Positions 25,255 to 39,511 of a stretch of DNA of 64,000 nt are shown piece after piece. Within the stretch, counting starts at the first letter, position 1. Every line of letters begins with the position of its first letter. The notes under the pieces were generated by a model. That model was not told the origin of the DNA, searched no databases, and was given only the letters and a program-made list of their open reading frames with translations. Position numbers and translations under genes: made by a program. The stretch comes from Adineta ricciae (Eukaryota > Rotifera > Eurotatoria > Adinetida > Adinetidae): assembly GCA_905250025.1 (NCBI GenBank), contig CAJNOJ010000065.1:372001-436000 (forward strand). Reading direction: 5' to 3'.

Positions 25255-28200
25255 ATGACTGATAATCCAACGGGATCGCCATTCTCGACTGTTCGAAACG
25301 AAGCGCAAGACTCGGACAACTCAACAATTACGAAAAAACCAAGTGAATCTGATAATCGGAGTGATCGATCGGATTTTGACATCATCGAATCAAATTATAG
25401 TATCAATGAGCTAAATGATGGTATTTAACCTTAATCTAGTTTAGTTCACTAAGGGGAAAAAAGGAGAGACCGACTGTTCTTTCTTTTTAATTGAAAAAAA
25501 ATGAAAGAGAAAGAAAATCGAATATTTATCTCTGATAAATCTCTTGTGTCATCATTCGTTCTCGTGTCCTTTTTGTAATCCATCAACGACGATAGACATT
25601 GTTCATCGCACGTACTATACGTAATTACTCGCGTGTCGAAGACGATTGACTATCATACATATATATGCAGAGAGAGAGAGATGAAGAAGACTACTCGCGG
25701 TGGCTTTTTCCTCTTGTTTGTTTTCCTGAGTAAACATCCTCGTTTTATTGAGACAGTCTATCGTACAGCTCACAATCACTTGAGTTCATCTAATTGTCTA
25801 TAATGAATTTATATAAACGCCACGAATTGTTAGATTTCTATCTAACTTTAGGTGAATGATTTGAATTGATCTTCAAATTTTTTACTTCTTTTTGTTTTTA
25901 AATAGAACATGTACATCAGGAAACGTCGTTAAACGTCCTATCAACGGCTGACATATTACGAGAAAAGCTGGCATTCGTTACTGGTGGTACACATCAAAAT
26001 TCACCAATTTTGACATTTCCGGACAATCCTCAAATTGAATTAACACAAGAGAAGTATAAAAAACTTGTGACATATTTAACTCAAGTGCCAAGGTAAGTGA
26101 AGCATTCGGATTTCATCAGATGATTCGACTTCTATGAATAGTGAACATGAACGACAGCTTGGCTTTGTGCTTATCATTGATCGACGATCGGATCGATGGA
26201 TGGCAGTGAAGGCAGTCTTATCCTATATCGAGGTACGACTCATCACACTAGAAAAGAGAATAATCGTCATAAAACACGTTCGAAAGGTTTTCTTTCCATT
26301 TCCTTCGTGTTTACTCAATCTCGCTCGAGAGAATAATATCTGTTTTACATTTCTTTATACAAATCTGACGTTTGAGGCAACGATGAACTTCTCTGTCGTG
26401 CACCTTCAGCACATTGAATTTCCATATGTGAAGTGTAATAGTTTGCTTCTTTCTGATGAAATGAATGTTTTATAGGAATACTTTCCATACTCAATTCAAT
26501 GCATTTACCTTCTCCGTCCAAATTCCTGGATGCAACGAGCCCTTTCTCGTATTACTATTCTCAATGAAATAACCTGTATTCATCGTGTATGTTAAGTTTC
26601 ATTCAATCAATACTTAGAAATCCTTTTTTGTTCTTATTCTTTATGTGTGTAGTTAATCGTTTGTCGGACATTAGCAGAGCTTCATGAGCATTTAGATGCA
26701 AGTCAATTATCAAAAGATTTAGGCGGTACGATCGATTTTCGTCTATTTGAATGGATTGAACGACGAGCGGTAATCAAGAGAGATTAAAGTTTCCCATCAA
26801 GATTCTCGATTCTGTTCTTAGGCAATTGAAAAATTAACTCAATCAATTCATGAACTAAGCGAAATGCTTCTTGTTTTTATCAAACAATGCGATGAAATCG
26901 AATTTCCGAACGCGGTGGATTCGACACAGCAGCTACTACTTCAACATTCCACTCAAAAAAACGAACTCGAACAAGAATTACTACGAATTAAAACGTAAGA
27001 CGTCCTTTTCGTTATGTTTTGGTGTTATTTCAAATGAACATATCAAATGCATTTTAAATGATCAATGATCTTTAAGTTTACTTTTATCAAATAAGAACAA
27101 TTCATCACCGTTATTTTGAGTGTATAGATCTGCTAGACATCTGAAGTATTTATTGTCGAGTCGCTATATATATATATGCACAAAACGAAAGAAAAAGAAG
27201 AAGAAAACGAGAAAGGTGTACATATCTAATACATTACTCGACGCTCTGCTCTTTCTTCTTTTCTCTTTGCATCGACAAGATGACTGCGTCTACATGATGA
27301 TGACGATGATCATCACCATTCTTTTTATATTACTTTGTTGATTTTGTGCATACTTTTGTTTCATTGTGTCCTTCGATACTTGTTCTAGCTGGGGTCATTC
27401 GCTCTTGTGCATCATTCGACAACAGCACAAAGCAACTGCATCCATCTCAAATCATTTTGCTGACGAAGTCAATGAGATTCACGATCTCCTTCTAGCACCG
27501 GATCAAGCAGCTCATGCTCGCGCTTGTGCTAAGTAAGTGTGTCATTTCGTCGAGTAATCTGTTGTCATTCATGAGGCAGAAAAAATGAAATATGATGATA
27601 TTTTTTGTTTATACAAGAATTGTTATTCTTCGTTGGTTTATCTAAGAAAGAAATCTTCGATGTTTTTTTCCTTTAACTAGCGCTTTAACACATGTGGACA
27701 ATAGCGAATGCATTCTTCAACAATTTTGGTGTCTTCATGAAGCTCGCCTGAATCGTTGCCTTGCTCTACGTCATTTCGAACAGCGTTTCAAAGAAGTTCA
27801 ATGTATCTTTATACAATTACAAAACAATCTTAGTCAATTACCAGACATCAACACGAGTTTACTTCGATTTGAATGCTTTCGAACTGATAATAACACTAAT
27901 ATACGAGAAGAAATCGATCAAACATTGATCCAACTTGATGACCTTTCACAACGTACGCAAGTAATAATATCATTCCATGTTATTCTATCATCTCGATATA
28001 CATGCGTATTATATATATCACTATAGACTATGATCAGTCAAGCTACCCTCCTGGCAAATGATGGCCTTGATCTGATTATGGAACAACAGAAACAACAATC
28101 GATGGCTTATGGCATTGATTCTATTGAGCCAAAATGTCAAGAATTAGACGAGATGAAAAGAAATCTGACGGGACAAATCGATGAAAAACGACACAACCTG

Positions 28201-31200
28201 AAACTATTACGAACGTATATTGATAAACTTGAATCAGTAAAGCAAAGAAACATGAATCGAATTTTTCTTATGTAGTTATTATTCATATTATCTTTAGATT
28301 AACGATTGGTGTACACGTGGTAAAGATATGTTAGCTATGCATCCAATCCATCTATCCAATGATAAAGCTAGTCGTTCACTTACAGAATTAGAACACTTTC
28401 TTTCGGATTTGTCAACAATTAATTTAGACGAATTACAAGACACATCAACACCTGAACCGCTTCGTGTAAGTGATAGATTAGAGTTTTCGATTTCAAAAAC
28501 GAACGATCCATATACCTCTCGTGACGTGTGGCCTTTGGATTCTGTGTTTTTGAGAATCAAATTTAATAATCGATTTCCTCTGACAACCGCATCGATAATT
28601 CTAATGAGCATTTAATGACAATGACTGTCAGATTCTAGGCTTTGAGATTAATTAGATTGTATGGATGACAGAATGCAAAATATCAAACAGCTACACCACA
28701 GGAGATCTCTATGTGTGTAGTTCTAACCCAAAGCTTGGAAAATAAACAGAATCGATTACATAGTAACGATGTATTTTCCGTTTTAGTCAATGATTAATCA
28801 AGTCTTCAATCGTGTCAATGACGTTCGCGATTTATGTGGAAAACGTTGTGAACAACTCCGACGTTTAGCTTTGCCGATCAATCGACCTGTCCAGCGCGTG
28901 CATCCATTACCACTTCAACAAACTGAATCACTCAATCTTATTGGAACAACAACATCACTTCTACAACAACAAATGAACGAACATTTGACATTAGCGGATA
29001 ATGATCATAATCTATCGTCATCATCGTCATCATCGAATAACAATAACAGTACAACACTTAGTGAATGTATGATTACACACAATGCAAAAATGGATAAGAA
29101 ACAACGGTAGGATTTGTATGAGATGAGAGTATGAAGATCATCTATGTGTATGACAATATAGGCATGTTGTTACTGAATTGTTAGTTACTGAACAAGTCTA
29201 TGTCGAGGAATTACGCACAATTATTGAAGTAAGCATAAATTTTCTCTCTGTATTAGTTCATTGGAAATCTCTTTTTGTTCTCAGGGTTATATGCTCAAAT
29301 TCGATGAGCCAGAACGCTATCGATATTTACCACCCGCAATTATACAGAATAAATCAGTCCTCTTTTCCAATTTACCTGATATCTATGCATTTCATGCTAC
29401 GTAAAAATCGGATCTTTTAGTTGATTACTTATGTCTCTCGATATGATTTAGATCCTTTCTTCGCGATCTTCAACAGATCTATGATGATCCATCAATAACA
29501 AATACATGCTCAATTGGTAGTGCTATAGCTGCATGTTTTATCAAACGGGTAAATATTTTCGCGAACTAGAAAGAGAATGACCTTATCGAGAAAGTTCTAC
29601 TTACTTTTCATTTTGTCTCTCTCGTCTTCCGTCATGCTTGAATATTCAATAGAGCAATTAAGATTTACAATCTATCGTTAGATTTAACATCTGATACTTA
29701 AATATCATACATATATGTTACAATTGATGGAGACAAAACTCAATTGAATTTCAAATGTACGAGGTGAAGAGAGATTAGAGACATTCTAGATTGTATAAGA
29801 TTTGCTATTCGATACACATTTGATGGTTATGAATAGATTGAGCAAAATTTGATTTCTCAATGTAATGTAACTTGAGATGTACATCTCTTGTCTTCAAAGA
29901 CTTGTTTCTTTGCAACAACATTGTTGTGTTCTGTAAAAGTCAAAGATCGCGAAATGCAGAAATGTGTCAGTATGTGAACTTAAGAGATTTCTTTCGAGCA
30001 ATGTCAAACAAACCTTGATTGGAGTTTGATAACCGATATGACGTCGTATGCGTTGAAGGAAGGTTAACAGCTGTCTGATAGAAATAACTATGAAGAATGT
30101 AAGTAACAACATGTGTTGTAACAATGATTTATCGGAGAAAAGACTTTAAGTGAAATAGTTTCTATAGATTTAATCAAATTTCTCAATTATTATCATAATC
30201 GATTATTACTGATGTTTTATTTAGAAATCAAACTTTAAACTGTATGAACAATATGTGCTCAATAAATCTCAGTCAGAACGTATTTGGGAACAGTTTTGTG
30301 CTGGACACCCATTCTTCACGGTATGATTGCTAAACATTAGCATTTAATCTTAGTAAAATTGCGTTTATTCTAGAAAATCCAACAGTCTCTCGGTCATCGT
30401 CTTCCACTAGATTCGTATTTGCTAAAGCCAATTCAACGAATAACCCAATATCAACTTTTACTCAAAGTAAAGAAAGTTTTCTTTTTCATTTTCCACTCAC
30501 TAATTCTCCCCTCTATTTCAAACAATAGGAAACAATTAAATACACGCGTAATGAACAAGAATGTTTGCATTTACAAGCAGCTCTTCGCGTCATGCTCAAT
30601 ATCTTATCCGATCTAAACGATGTTATGCACTCAACACAAATCGTTGGTTACCCTGTATGTTGAAATTCTCGTTTTTCACCGATTTCATCTTTGATTAACT
30701 TTTATCATATAGGACAATTTGAACACATTAGGTCGAGTACATTTACGTGGTGAAAACTGTTTAATATCCAAAGAGAAACGTCGTGGAACAGTCTATACAC
30801 GGACAAAAACAAGTACAAGAGATATGTTCTTATTCGACCGAGATATTCTGTTATGTAAGAAAAAAGACGAAGGAAACGGAAAATCTGTACAATATCAATT
30901 CAAAGAACTAATTCGAGTAAACTAAACTATAGAAAGCAAGAGATTTGAAAAGAGAATGATATGTTTAGATTATCGACATTGCCGTTTGTACACACCCGAA
31001 AAATGATCGAAATAAGTTTGAACTTTTACTCAAAGATTGGTCATATATTATTCAAGTATGTTAGACCTTTTTAATGAATATGATGACAAGTTTTGTTGTT
31101 TAGCTTCCAAATAACTCTTCCAACGGAGACAAAGCCGAGGAAACAAGTGTTAAATGGATCGATACAATAAAAAGTTGTGTTACACAACAAACAGAACAAC

Positions 31201-31586
31201 GTCGAGGTGTGTTAATGGTATTATAACTTAATTGAATAACTCATTTGATGTAATTTAGCTGAAATGAAGCAACGAAGCGCTTCGTTAGATCATCCGGCAT
31301 ACGCTCATCGTCGGCATTTACAGCATCGTGCAACTGTGACAATCCGAACACCGTAAATAATCTATCTCTGTCCTTCGAATTATGTTGGACGACTGTTTTC
31401 ACTTGTAGAGATTCCGATGACCCTGATGATGAGTCAACGACGTTGAGTCAATTCAATGAAACGACTAAAATGAATAACAAACGAAACCCTAAAATAGTAT
31501 GCAGTAAATATTATCTTTCACGATAGAACTGCTACTTTGTCTCTTTCTTTGTTTAGTCGATCAATAACAGTATTGCCAGACTCTAA
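25255..31586 (+). CDS. MCF2L: MCF2/DBS-family Rho guanine nucleotide exchange factor
   Basis: Activates Rho/Cdc42-type GTPases at membranes. Exon 1b (25255-25420, acidic/Ser-rich, MTDNPTGSPF start) joins in phase 1 to 25906. A CRAL-TRIO/Sec14 domain follows (LAFVTGGTHQNSPILTFPD, LGFVLIIDRRSDRW, LSKDLGGTIDF), then a spectrin-like repeat (LNRCLALRHFEQRFKEVQ; DSIEPKCQELDEMK), a polar linker, the DH domain (ELLVTEQVYVEELRTIIE; SYLLKPIQRITQYQLLLK) and a PH domain (RDMFLFDRDILLCKKKDEG). The tail after PH is short and Ser/Asp-rich, ending NSIARL with TAA at 31584-31586; I see no SH3. About 20 exons have mostly short introns, the exceptions being a large one inside DH (about 29550-30224) and one between the Sec14 and spectrin-like parts. 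Domain order matches MCF2/MCF2L. The family call is firm; the exact paralogue is not. Confidence 0.92.
29551..30224. other. Unusually long intron inside the DH-domain coding region
   Basis: About 670 nt, against 45-70 nt for most introns of this gene. It holds a minus-strand open frame of 76 codons that matches nothing. Confidence 0.6.
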
Positions 31587-34500
31587 AATAGAAAGGATTT
31601 TCCTTATAATCGTCTCGATTCAGATATCATGTTCAGGTAAACCGTCCTTCTACGTGAACCATGAGTACATTCCATATTCTTTGCAATCTATTTTAGTTAT
31701 CTGGTTTTAGACAATCCGGTGATCTATTTCCTCTTGTTGAATTTCAATTGTATATTAACTATGTATAGACTTTGAATTCTGTTGATCAATTCTATTCGGA
31801 GAAAAAAAAGGATTCTTTTTGTTAGTTTTGTCTGATGAATGAATAAATAGACATTTGTCCATTGATTCGAACACATTATGCGAAGTAAACATCAGTTGTG
31901 TTTCCTTATCTGATATTGATCATATCATACAATATCGAACTGCATGAATAGCCGTACTCATCTTATCGAGATATCAATACAAGACTTCAGCGGAATGTAA
32001 CAGAGAGAAGTTTTATAAACAACTTTCGGCTCGTTGCAAATTATATTTGCCTGATAAGTAAATTCGCGTCTGGGAAAGAAGATTCTGCGTGCTGATGGTT
32101 AGTAAGGTTATAATTGCTTCTTAATTTTTGTTAATGATGTATTGACAAGATATATTCAAGCCGTAGATAAAGACGATTTACATAGAGGGAGTTTGATGAA
32201 AAGCTATTAGTACAATTCAAACCTGATAAAAACGTTGTGATCGTTATAAACAACGCGAAGAGAAGCAATAAGCTTCGCAATATTATTAATTTTTACTCGA
32301 AGTACAATAGTATCTTCGAATCATATCTCAATCTTATGATCGCATTTGCGAGTTGTATGAAAACGTTCAAAATGACCTTTTTGTGTGTATCACTATTGGA
32401 ACTCTATTCTTTTCTCAATCAACATCAAGCATTATTTTGCGTAAACATGTACGATGTTTACTTTGAAGAGAACGTAAGCACGTTCTGAGTCTGTATATTA
32501 TTTTGAGGGCGAGTGACGGTTGATCGCGAAGAAAACATCATCATTGAAAAGAAAGATAAAACTATACGCGCGAGGGAGAGAAAAGTTCAAAACTCTCTGT
32601 AATGGATACAAAAAAGAATATGCGAGGAAAGACCACTAAGGGCATGGCAATGCATGGTAGAATTTTCTGAGGTAAAATAATTAATTCGAGAGTTTTTCCA
32701 TCTTCAATTACAAGCATCATCTCATTCCGATGCTTATCTTTCTTGCATTGTCTTAATGGCGATTAACAAAATGCAAACCGGATTTTCAGTTTCTAACACA
32801 AAAGAATGTGTAAATTTATTTTTAAAACATTAATCGTATTTTGTAGCTTATCTACACACGTACCAGATGTGTGTTGGGTACAACAGAAAAGTAGTTTAGA
32901 ACATGTTTGAAGTAAGACAACCTTTCTTCTTCTCGATTCTTAACTAGAATATTCGCTAAAGGATGACAGCCGCAAGATCTTTGGTACTGCAATTCTCATA
33001 TGAATATTCTTGCTTTATCTCGATATCATCTATTTGTTTTTTGATAATAATTCTTTATAGAAGCATCTAATAAAAATCATTTGCAAAAAAGTGACCAACA
33101 CAGTTAGACATTACATTCCAGTTCGTACGAAGTATATCAACGCATGAGTTGAGAACATTAGAATTCGCTTTAAAATAGTCATTTGGTTTCAGGTAAGAAG
33201 ACAAGAGATAGCAAAGCGTGTCTCTCCGTTTAGTTTTATCAGTCATTTGCATATGTGCCTGTTGACTCAGTGTTGCCGAAATCTTTCACCTAACTATACT
33301 CTTTCGTTCGTGAACTTTTGATCCGTTCATTACTGTGCACGTTTTTCTAGTAGAATAAAACTCATTTAATCTAGTTACCGTTTTCTCCAAGCTTTGCATA
33401 TTCAGTAGAAAAGGACAGAATGTAACTTAATCTTATCCTATTCTTGTCACAATTAACAAATCAAGGATTCCGAAGAGATTCGTAATCAGAATCGAGTATA
33501 CTATTTTGTATGAGTTCAAGTGCAATCCAAAGTTTGGAACGACAAAGCTATCCTATTTGAGAAACGTACGATGTCAATATCATTATTTAATTGAAATAAT
33601 TTATTTATACCGAAAGAGCAGCATATTTTGTATGAACTAGTCGAGAAATACTATTATAATCCGTCAATCGAATCAGTAATGAGTAGCACAAATGTCATGT
33701 TGTATAAACAGGTGAAACACCATTACATTTGCTTTTGACATGATTCCACTAGTCCACATTTGTTATTAATGCTCTTGTACAGATAAGTATACAGTAATAT
33801 CATTGTTTTGATAAAAATTTTTGTTACAGGATTATGTTATTTTCTCAGTAAAGTCAACCAGAACAAATCAAACTTAAGAGATATTTTTCTATTTCTTACT
33901 ATGAACTTATTTTCGGTACAGCCTGTTCGCTTTTATTTACAGCTTTATTAGCTGTATAACCAAATGTGGATAAAAAGTGAACGGAGGTGTCATCATAAAA
34001 ACGGATAAAATATCGAAAAGCACGCCTCCTATGTGATTAGTTGACAAGAACACAGAATAATCAAGGGGAAAAGAGTGGTTGGCGAAGCACTACATCAAAC
34101 ATGTTGCTACTTTATAATGAAACGTGCAAAGAGTAAGCGTTGCTTCGTTAGGTGAGAGGCGCATTTTTACTTTTTTCCTCATCTAAAGTAACTATCAATG
34201 CTTGAGTATGTATATTTTTTTGAACAACAAAATGCTTTCATTGCTTTACAAGTTCGCTGATCGAATAGGAAAGAAAACGAAGTGAGTGAAATAGTTTGAG
34301 TAGATGAGAATAAATTTCCTTTCTGTTCATCATAAAACCGATGGGTTTATTCAGATGAAATAGGCCTTTTTCAATGATTTTACTTGCATTGTTTAGTAGA
34401 GGTAATTCTAAAGAATGTTACAATCATCCGTATCAAAAACATTTTCACGTGCGGACCACGGTTTTTCATTTAGAAAATAAAAGCCGAATGTTCAGCATTA

Positions 34501-35962
34501 TAGACATGTTCTTAAAATTATACTTTCTACATTTTATCAGACACAATGGGTACATAAGCATGTTCAAGATGTTGAAAAGAGAGTATCTGCTTTCATCGTA
34601 ATAGGATTTTTCCTCACCGTTTAGATCGGAAATTACGAGATTCAGCGTAGTTGCATGTTCCTTACGGCACACCTTTTGGCACTTGATGTCACCAATTATT
34701 ATGGAGTAGTGATGACAAACAAAAAAATGAAACGTATTTTTCTCGATGGTTTTTTGTTAGAATCCCTTGTATGCACATGGGAATATAAAACTCATAAGGA
34801 GTGGCATGTAATTACCAGGCAAACAATCAACGACAACGGCAATTGGCTTTCTGCAGACCTAAAACATTAGTTTTCTGATGTCAAATTAGATAGATTGATA
34901 GTTGTTTCTTCGATTTTCTATGTTTTGAAAATTGACAGGTACTATTTAAGCTGTTCCTCGGAAATTAGATGAATACATCCAATATTTCATGAGAAATTGA
35001 TTGTTTTCTTCTGATTATCGATTCGACATGCACTGCGTGTTTATAACGCTGCAACCGTTCATATTCATTTAGATAGAAAACATAGATCAATGCATTTTGT
35101 TTCTGCTATGCCTATGTGTAAGGATGTTTTTTTGACCCTTGTGGATATACTCTATACTACAATGAAAGGAGGAGAAAAGAGAGGAATCAAGAAGGAAGAT
35201 AATGCTTTGTTTTTTTTCGTTTTTAGTATCGAAAATCATTATTCATACCTAATCGTCTGTCCCAAATTCAACGATCACTTTGGGCGGTCAAACTGAAATG
35301 GTAAGATTCGTGAATATTCGTTAGCATAAGTTTCGAACGGTAACATCATTCAGCAAATTATTTGATAATCTTCTAATCAACTAGTGTTTTGAAAATGGTT
35401 CCGGCAGAGTGTTGATCTCTAAAAAAAACCCGCACCGAAATTGAATTCTTGAGCAAGAAAAACGTTATCTGAATAGTCCAAAGAAAAAATATTACTTATA
35501 AGCCGTTGGTCCTGAAAGCTCATTACATAAATCATGATGCATGAAAACATACATTTCCGCTCATGTCACTCCCTATTTGCTTGGAAACAAGCCGTTCAAA
35601 AATATGCTGTTTCATATTAATTTGTTTTTTTTTCGCTTTATCAATAACCTGAGAGTTTTCTCTTGCAGTTAATCCTTTTTATGTTGTCTTTAGCATTGTG
35701 TCACAAGGAGTTTTCTAGTAACGCATCTATTAATACGATTAATGAGATTGTCACACGCCGGTTGCTTTCACAAATTCTATTGAGTCGAATGCATCGAAAT
35801 CTTCATTAGTATATTTAGTCAAAGGGAACAACTACGGAGTGCATATATCCAGATGTCGAAATAATCTTTAGAGAGAAGAATTTGAACTCTGAAAGATATC
35901 TTATGAATAAAATGCGATCTTTTCTGATTTCCCGTGTTATTTAGAGCAACGCACTTGAATCA
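31587..35962. other. Long intergenic stretch before the receptor cluster
   Basis: About 4.4 kb of AT-rich sequence. The largest open frames are 60-85 codons on either strand and none is recognisable. No terminal repeats, reverse transcriptase, transposase, tRNA or rRNA motif was found by eye. By analogy with NR-3 and NR-4 it may contain a short first coding exon and the promoter of NR-2, but I could not place one. Confidence 0.5.
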
Positions 35963-38151
35963 ATGACTACTAGCACACACTACTGCGAATCCAGATCACC
36001 TACTTCGTTTCGACGATGCGTCGTCTGTGGTTCAAAGTCAATTGGAATAAACTTCGGTGTTCAATCTTGTGCTCCTTGTAAAGGTATTCTCATTTGTCAC
36101 TTCATTTCTTCGACTCATTTTCAGCGACGATGATTACACTTCTTTTGTTTTACAATAGCCTTTTTCCGACGAAATGCAAGACGAAAGGAAGTAAGACAAA
36201 GCGAAGAAGACGGATGTTTGTGCGAGAAGATAATTATGTTTGTTGTAGCTTCTGGAACTACCGTGTCGACACCGTGATCTGAGTAGTCTGTTGGAAAATG
36301 AGAATGAAGCGAATGGAAGGTCAATGCGTTATCTACAAATTCGTCGATGTTCATCATGTCGGTTGCGTCGAAGTTTTGAGATGGGTATGAAAGAAGAACT
36401 GGTGCGGACGGATGAAGAAAATGAACGGTACAGACAAATGCTTGATGTAAATCGACGACAACGAGAATTGTTGAAAAAACAGCTTCAGGAAATTAAAGAA
36501 ATATCTGTTCCGCGGGTATGTTTCTTTGGGAATATAGATAAAAATTTATTCAAGCATTGAGATTGAGACTACTATAATAGGATTCTGTCTACGTCTAAGC
36601 TGCCTAGCTGTTGGTGAAAGTAGAAATCGTAATACGCTCTGAGATCCAAGTTGAAATTGGCATTTTCTCTGGGATCATTCTTGCATAAAAAAAGGAAAGA
36701 TTCGCTCACGCCTCTGCTTAGAATGATATATGTATACACGCTCGGTGAATTCAGTTCTACTTGTGTCATCCACTACTCAGTAGATTTATCTGCTATCATG
36801 ATATTTGCGTGGTCATTTCTAGGATTGAAGACGTCATTTAGCCTACTTTTCCCTATATAATAATTATATTCATCCATAGACTCATTTTACATTATATAGC
36901 TAATTTTCTACTAGTTACCTAATTAATGTCTCTCGATACGAGCGTATATTACTCTTTTTCTAATCTCAAAAGAAGTCTTTTGTTCGTATTGAACAAAACG
37001 TTAGCTTCCGATCCATTACATTCAATATGCCTCTCATAGGATAAAATGAATCAGCTAATGAAAATGGCGTGTTTAGTGCGAATGCAATTATTTGAGACAT
37101 TCGTCAGTAACACCAATACTGTCGCCCATTCTTTTTAATTACATATATTTGTGCTGAAACGAAGCAAATGTCCTGAAACATTCCTATTAAAAGATTGTTT
37201 TTCAACGCCTCTAACAGAGCCTATGTCAAGTTGCACAAAAAGGTCATATCGAAAATGTACCGAGAGCTAACCTTGAAGAACAAAACAAACTGAATATCAA
37301 TTTTTCGAATTTTTTTTCCAGTACATAATCAATGATATTGACTTGTTGGCAGAGATCGATTGGTCACATCTCTCAAATATTTCTTATGCATACGATTCAT
37401 GTTGTGTCAAATCTTATGTCCGACAACGTACAGCAACAATTTTCAATGGAACATCAAGTGTTTCAGATAATCAATCAATCAATATTTATCCTACAGTTGT
37501 TACAACGAGTATCGTTCTATCGGTCTCATCCTTTCTCAAGTCATTACCAGCTTTTTATTCTCTCCCGCGAGTTATTCGTAATTACCTTTGCAAAACAAAT
37601 ATTCGACCTTTGATCTTCCCAAATATCTATGAACTTCAACAATGTTGTTACCACGAGCCGTGGCAGGTAAGACGCTAATTATTTTCGCTTTTGTATGCAC
37701 ACTAATCTGTATACAGGCAGCTGTTTTCAAAGCAACCTGGCAACTGATGTGTGGTCCACAGCTTTATCCACAATTTCAGCAAGCAGAACTATTAGCCTCA
37801 AAGAGTTTAGTCACTGATCCGATCGCGACCCGCCTGTTTTTCATCATTCTATTCTTCTCCACTCCTCTTCATTATCACCAAGACAGTGCAACACCAACAA
37901 AAGTTCTTAAGAAGAAGCGACCTGTCACTAACACTCAAAATGCATACATCACTCTCCTGTGGAAGTATCTCTCATATCGGTATGGTTCGATGGAGACAGT
38001 TCGAATCTATACACACTTGGTTCATGTATATATAAAAATGCAGACGGTGGGATTCGGAATCTACACTCATCTGACAACGCAAAAGAACTTGATGCCGACG
38101 AATGAAACACTGAATAAACTAGTCGCAATAGAGGTTAATGAGAGCCAATAA
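35963..38151 (+). CDS. Divergent nuclear receptor NR-2
   Basis: Five exons: 35963-36083, 36159-36190, 36249-36515, 37322-37666 and 37717-38151. The first zinc finger is canonical (CVVCGSKSIGINFGVQSCAPC then KAFFRRNARRKE). The second is altered: PCRHRD, then a 20-odd-residue insert, then RRCSSCRLRRSFEMGM, so the usual C-x5-C spacing is lost and a His follows the first Cys. The ligand-binding region contains IDWSHLSNISYAYDSCC, a LPAFYSLPRVIRNYLCK helix and a WKYLSYRYGSMETVRIY helix. AGC AAC GCA precedes the ATG in frame after a TTTAG acceptor, which suggests an extra upstream coding exon. It is block-wise near-identical to NR-3. An AATAAA lies at 38269-38274. Ligand unknown. Confidence 0.88.
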
Positions 38152-39511
38152 AAACATAAACTTCGAAGAATTATGATTAAATTTTGTGTTTTTTCTTTGA
38201 AGACTACAAATGCCTCAAACAAGACTTGTTGTCACTCAGATGTTGTATATACTGCTTCTTACCAATGAAATAAAAACTAAGAACTTTGTTATCTTTAGCA
38301 ATAAACTAAGTGCATGTCGATCTTTGGAAAGATTTAACACGATTTGTTTAGAGTTGCAAAACATAAATCTACTTCTGAAAAGCGATTGAACAACGTTTTG
38401 ACATGGAACGAACGCCACGCCTGGTGTGACATACATACTCTCCACATTCATAAATGGACGAGAATGCTTTCTCTGTCTTTCTCGTTGATAGATATGGCAT
38501 ATAGGCCGCACGTGTTGATAAATATTAGTTAACGCTCCGTCAGTATTATCAACCCATCGATTTTTTAAAAATTATTTATTCGAGAAAAAAGAAGAATATT
38601 ATTCTTTGTTAAATTCTTTTATTCTAGCATCAAAATAGAAGTTTCCCTTGTTAAAATGCATCCACGAATAGTTTCTATCTTCATGATAACAGTATACACA
38701 ATGTAGCTCAAGTAAATTAAGAAAAACGAGAAGGGAGAACAAACAGGCGCCGATAAAGTATCCCTTGTCATTAGACAGAATAGTTAGATTGTAACGAGCG
38801 CTTATTTCTATATGATGAAACACGCCGAAACGTTAAGACGAACTGCCACGTATGTATTAAATTCCTTACTATTTTCTGTTCGAGAAGAACAGAATGTACC
38901 TCACGGTCCATATCGAATTGTAAGGCATATATCTAATATGTCATAGATAGTAAATTCGAACTTCACAACGCGAATGAATTTAGAACAAACTAATCGTTCT
39001 ATCAAAAAATCATGAACGTTTCTTCGAACATAGAAGATATGTTTTGTTAATCATTTCTTCTATATCTATGTTAAAAAAACCGAGCTAAGTCATGTCTATC
39101 ACAAGTGTCGTCTTCCTGTTAGAACAACGTTGATATCGTATTTGCTTTTTCTTTTCATTCGTGTTTGCCCGTCAATAACATATGTTAGGGTAGATTCTAT
39201 GCTTGGCACGTACATTATTTTCTTCTTTTTCGAGCATGGGTACCGAAGATAAGTTTATCTATGATAGAAACGTACAAACGTTTTTTTTCTCGTTCCTTGG
39301 ATTTTCACTCGTCCTTCCTTTCATTCACACGTGTATCTAGAAGAAGTAATCCGCTTTGTTGGATTTTTTCTTTGTAAGCAAAAGAAGAATGTTAACTTCC
39401 TAATTGTAAACATTTTCCCTAGTTGCACTTGTTTCTGTTTTATTACTTGTAGAAAAGTTATTAATCAACAATAATCTATCGACGTGCATTCGACAACTAG
39501 TCAATGAAATA
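38152..39511. other. Intergenic between NR-2 and NR-3
   Basis: NR-2 3' flank with a poly(A) signal at 38269-38274, then AT-rich DNA. Unlike the receptor bodies it shows no visible similarity to the flanks of the other copies. No gene is seen. Confidence 0.5.

Noticed and set aside
26134..26475. 113-codon frame within the RhoGEF
   Set aside because: Reads from a true Sec14 exon (LGFVLIIDRRSDRW) into the following intron; only the first part is coding.
31587..35962. Search for a mobile element or receptor pseudogene in the 4.4 kb spacer
   Set aside because: No transposase or reverse-transcriptase motif, no terminal repeats, and no zinc-finger remnant could be seen.
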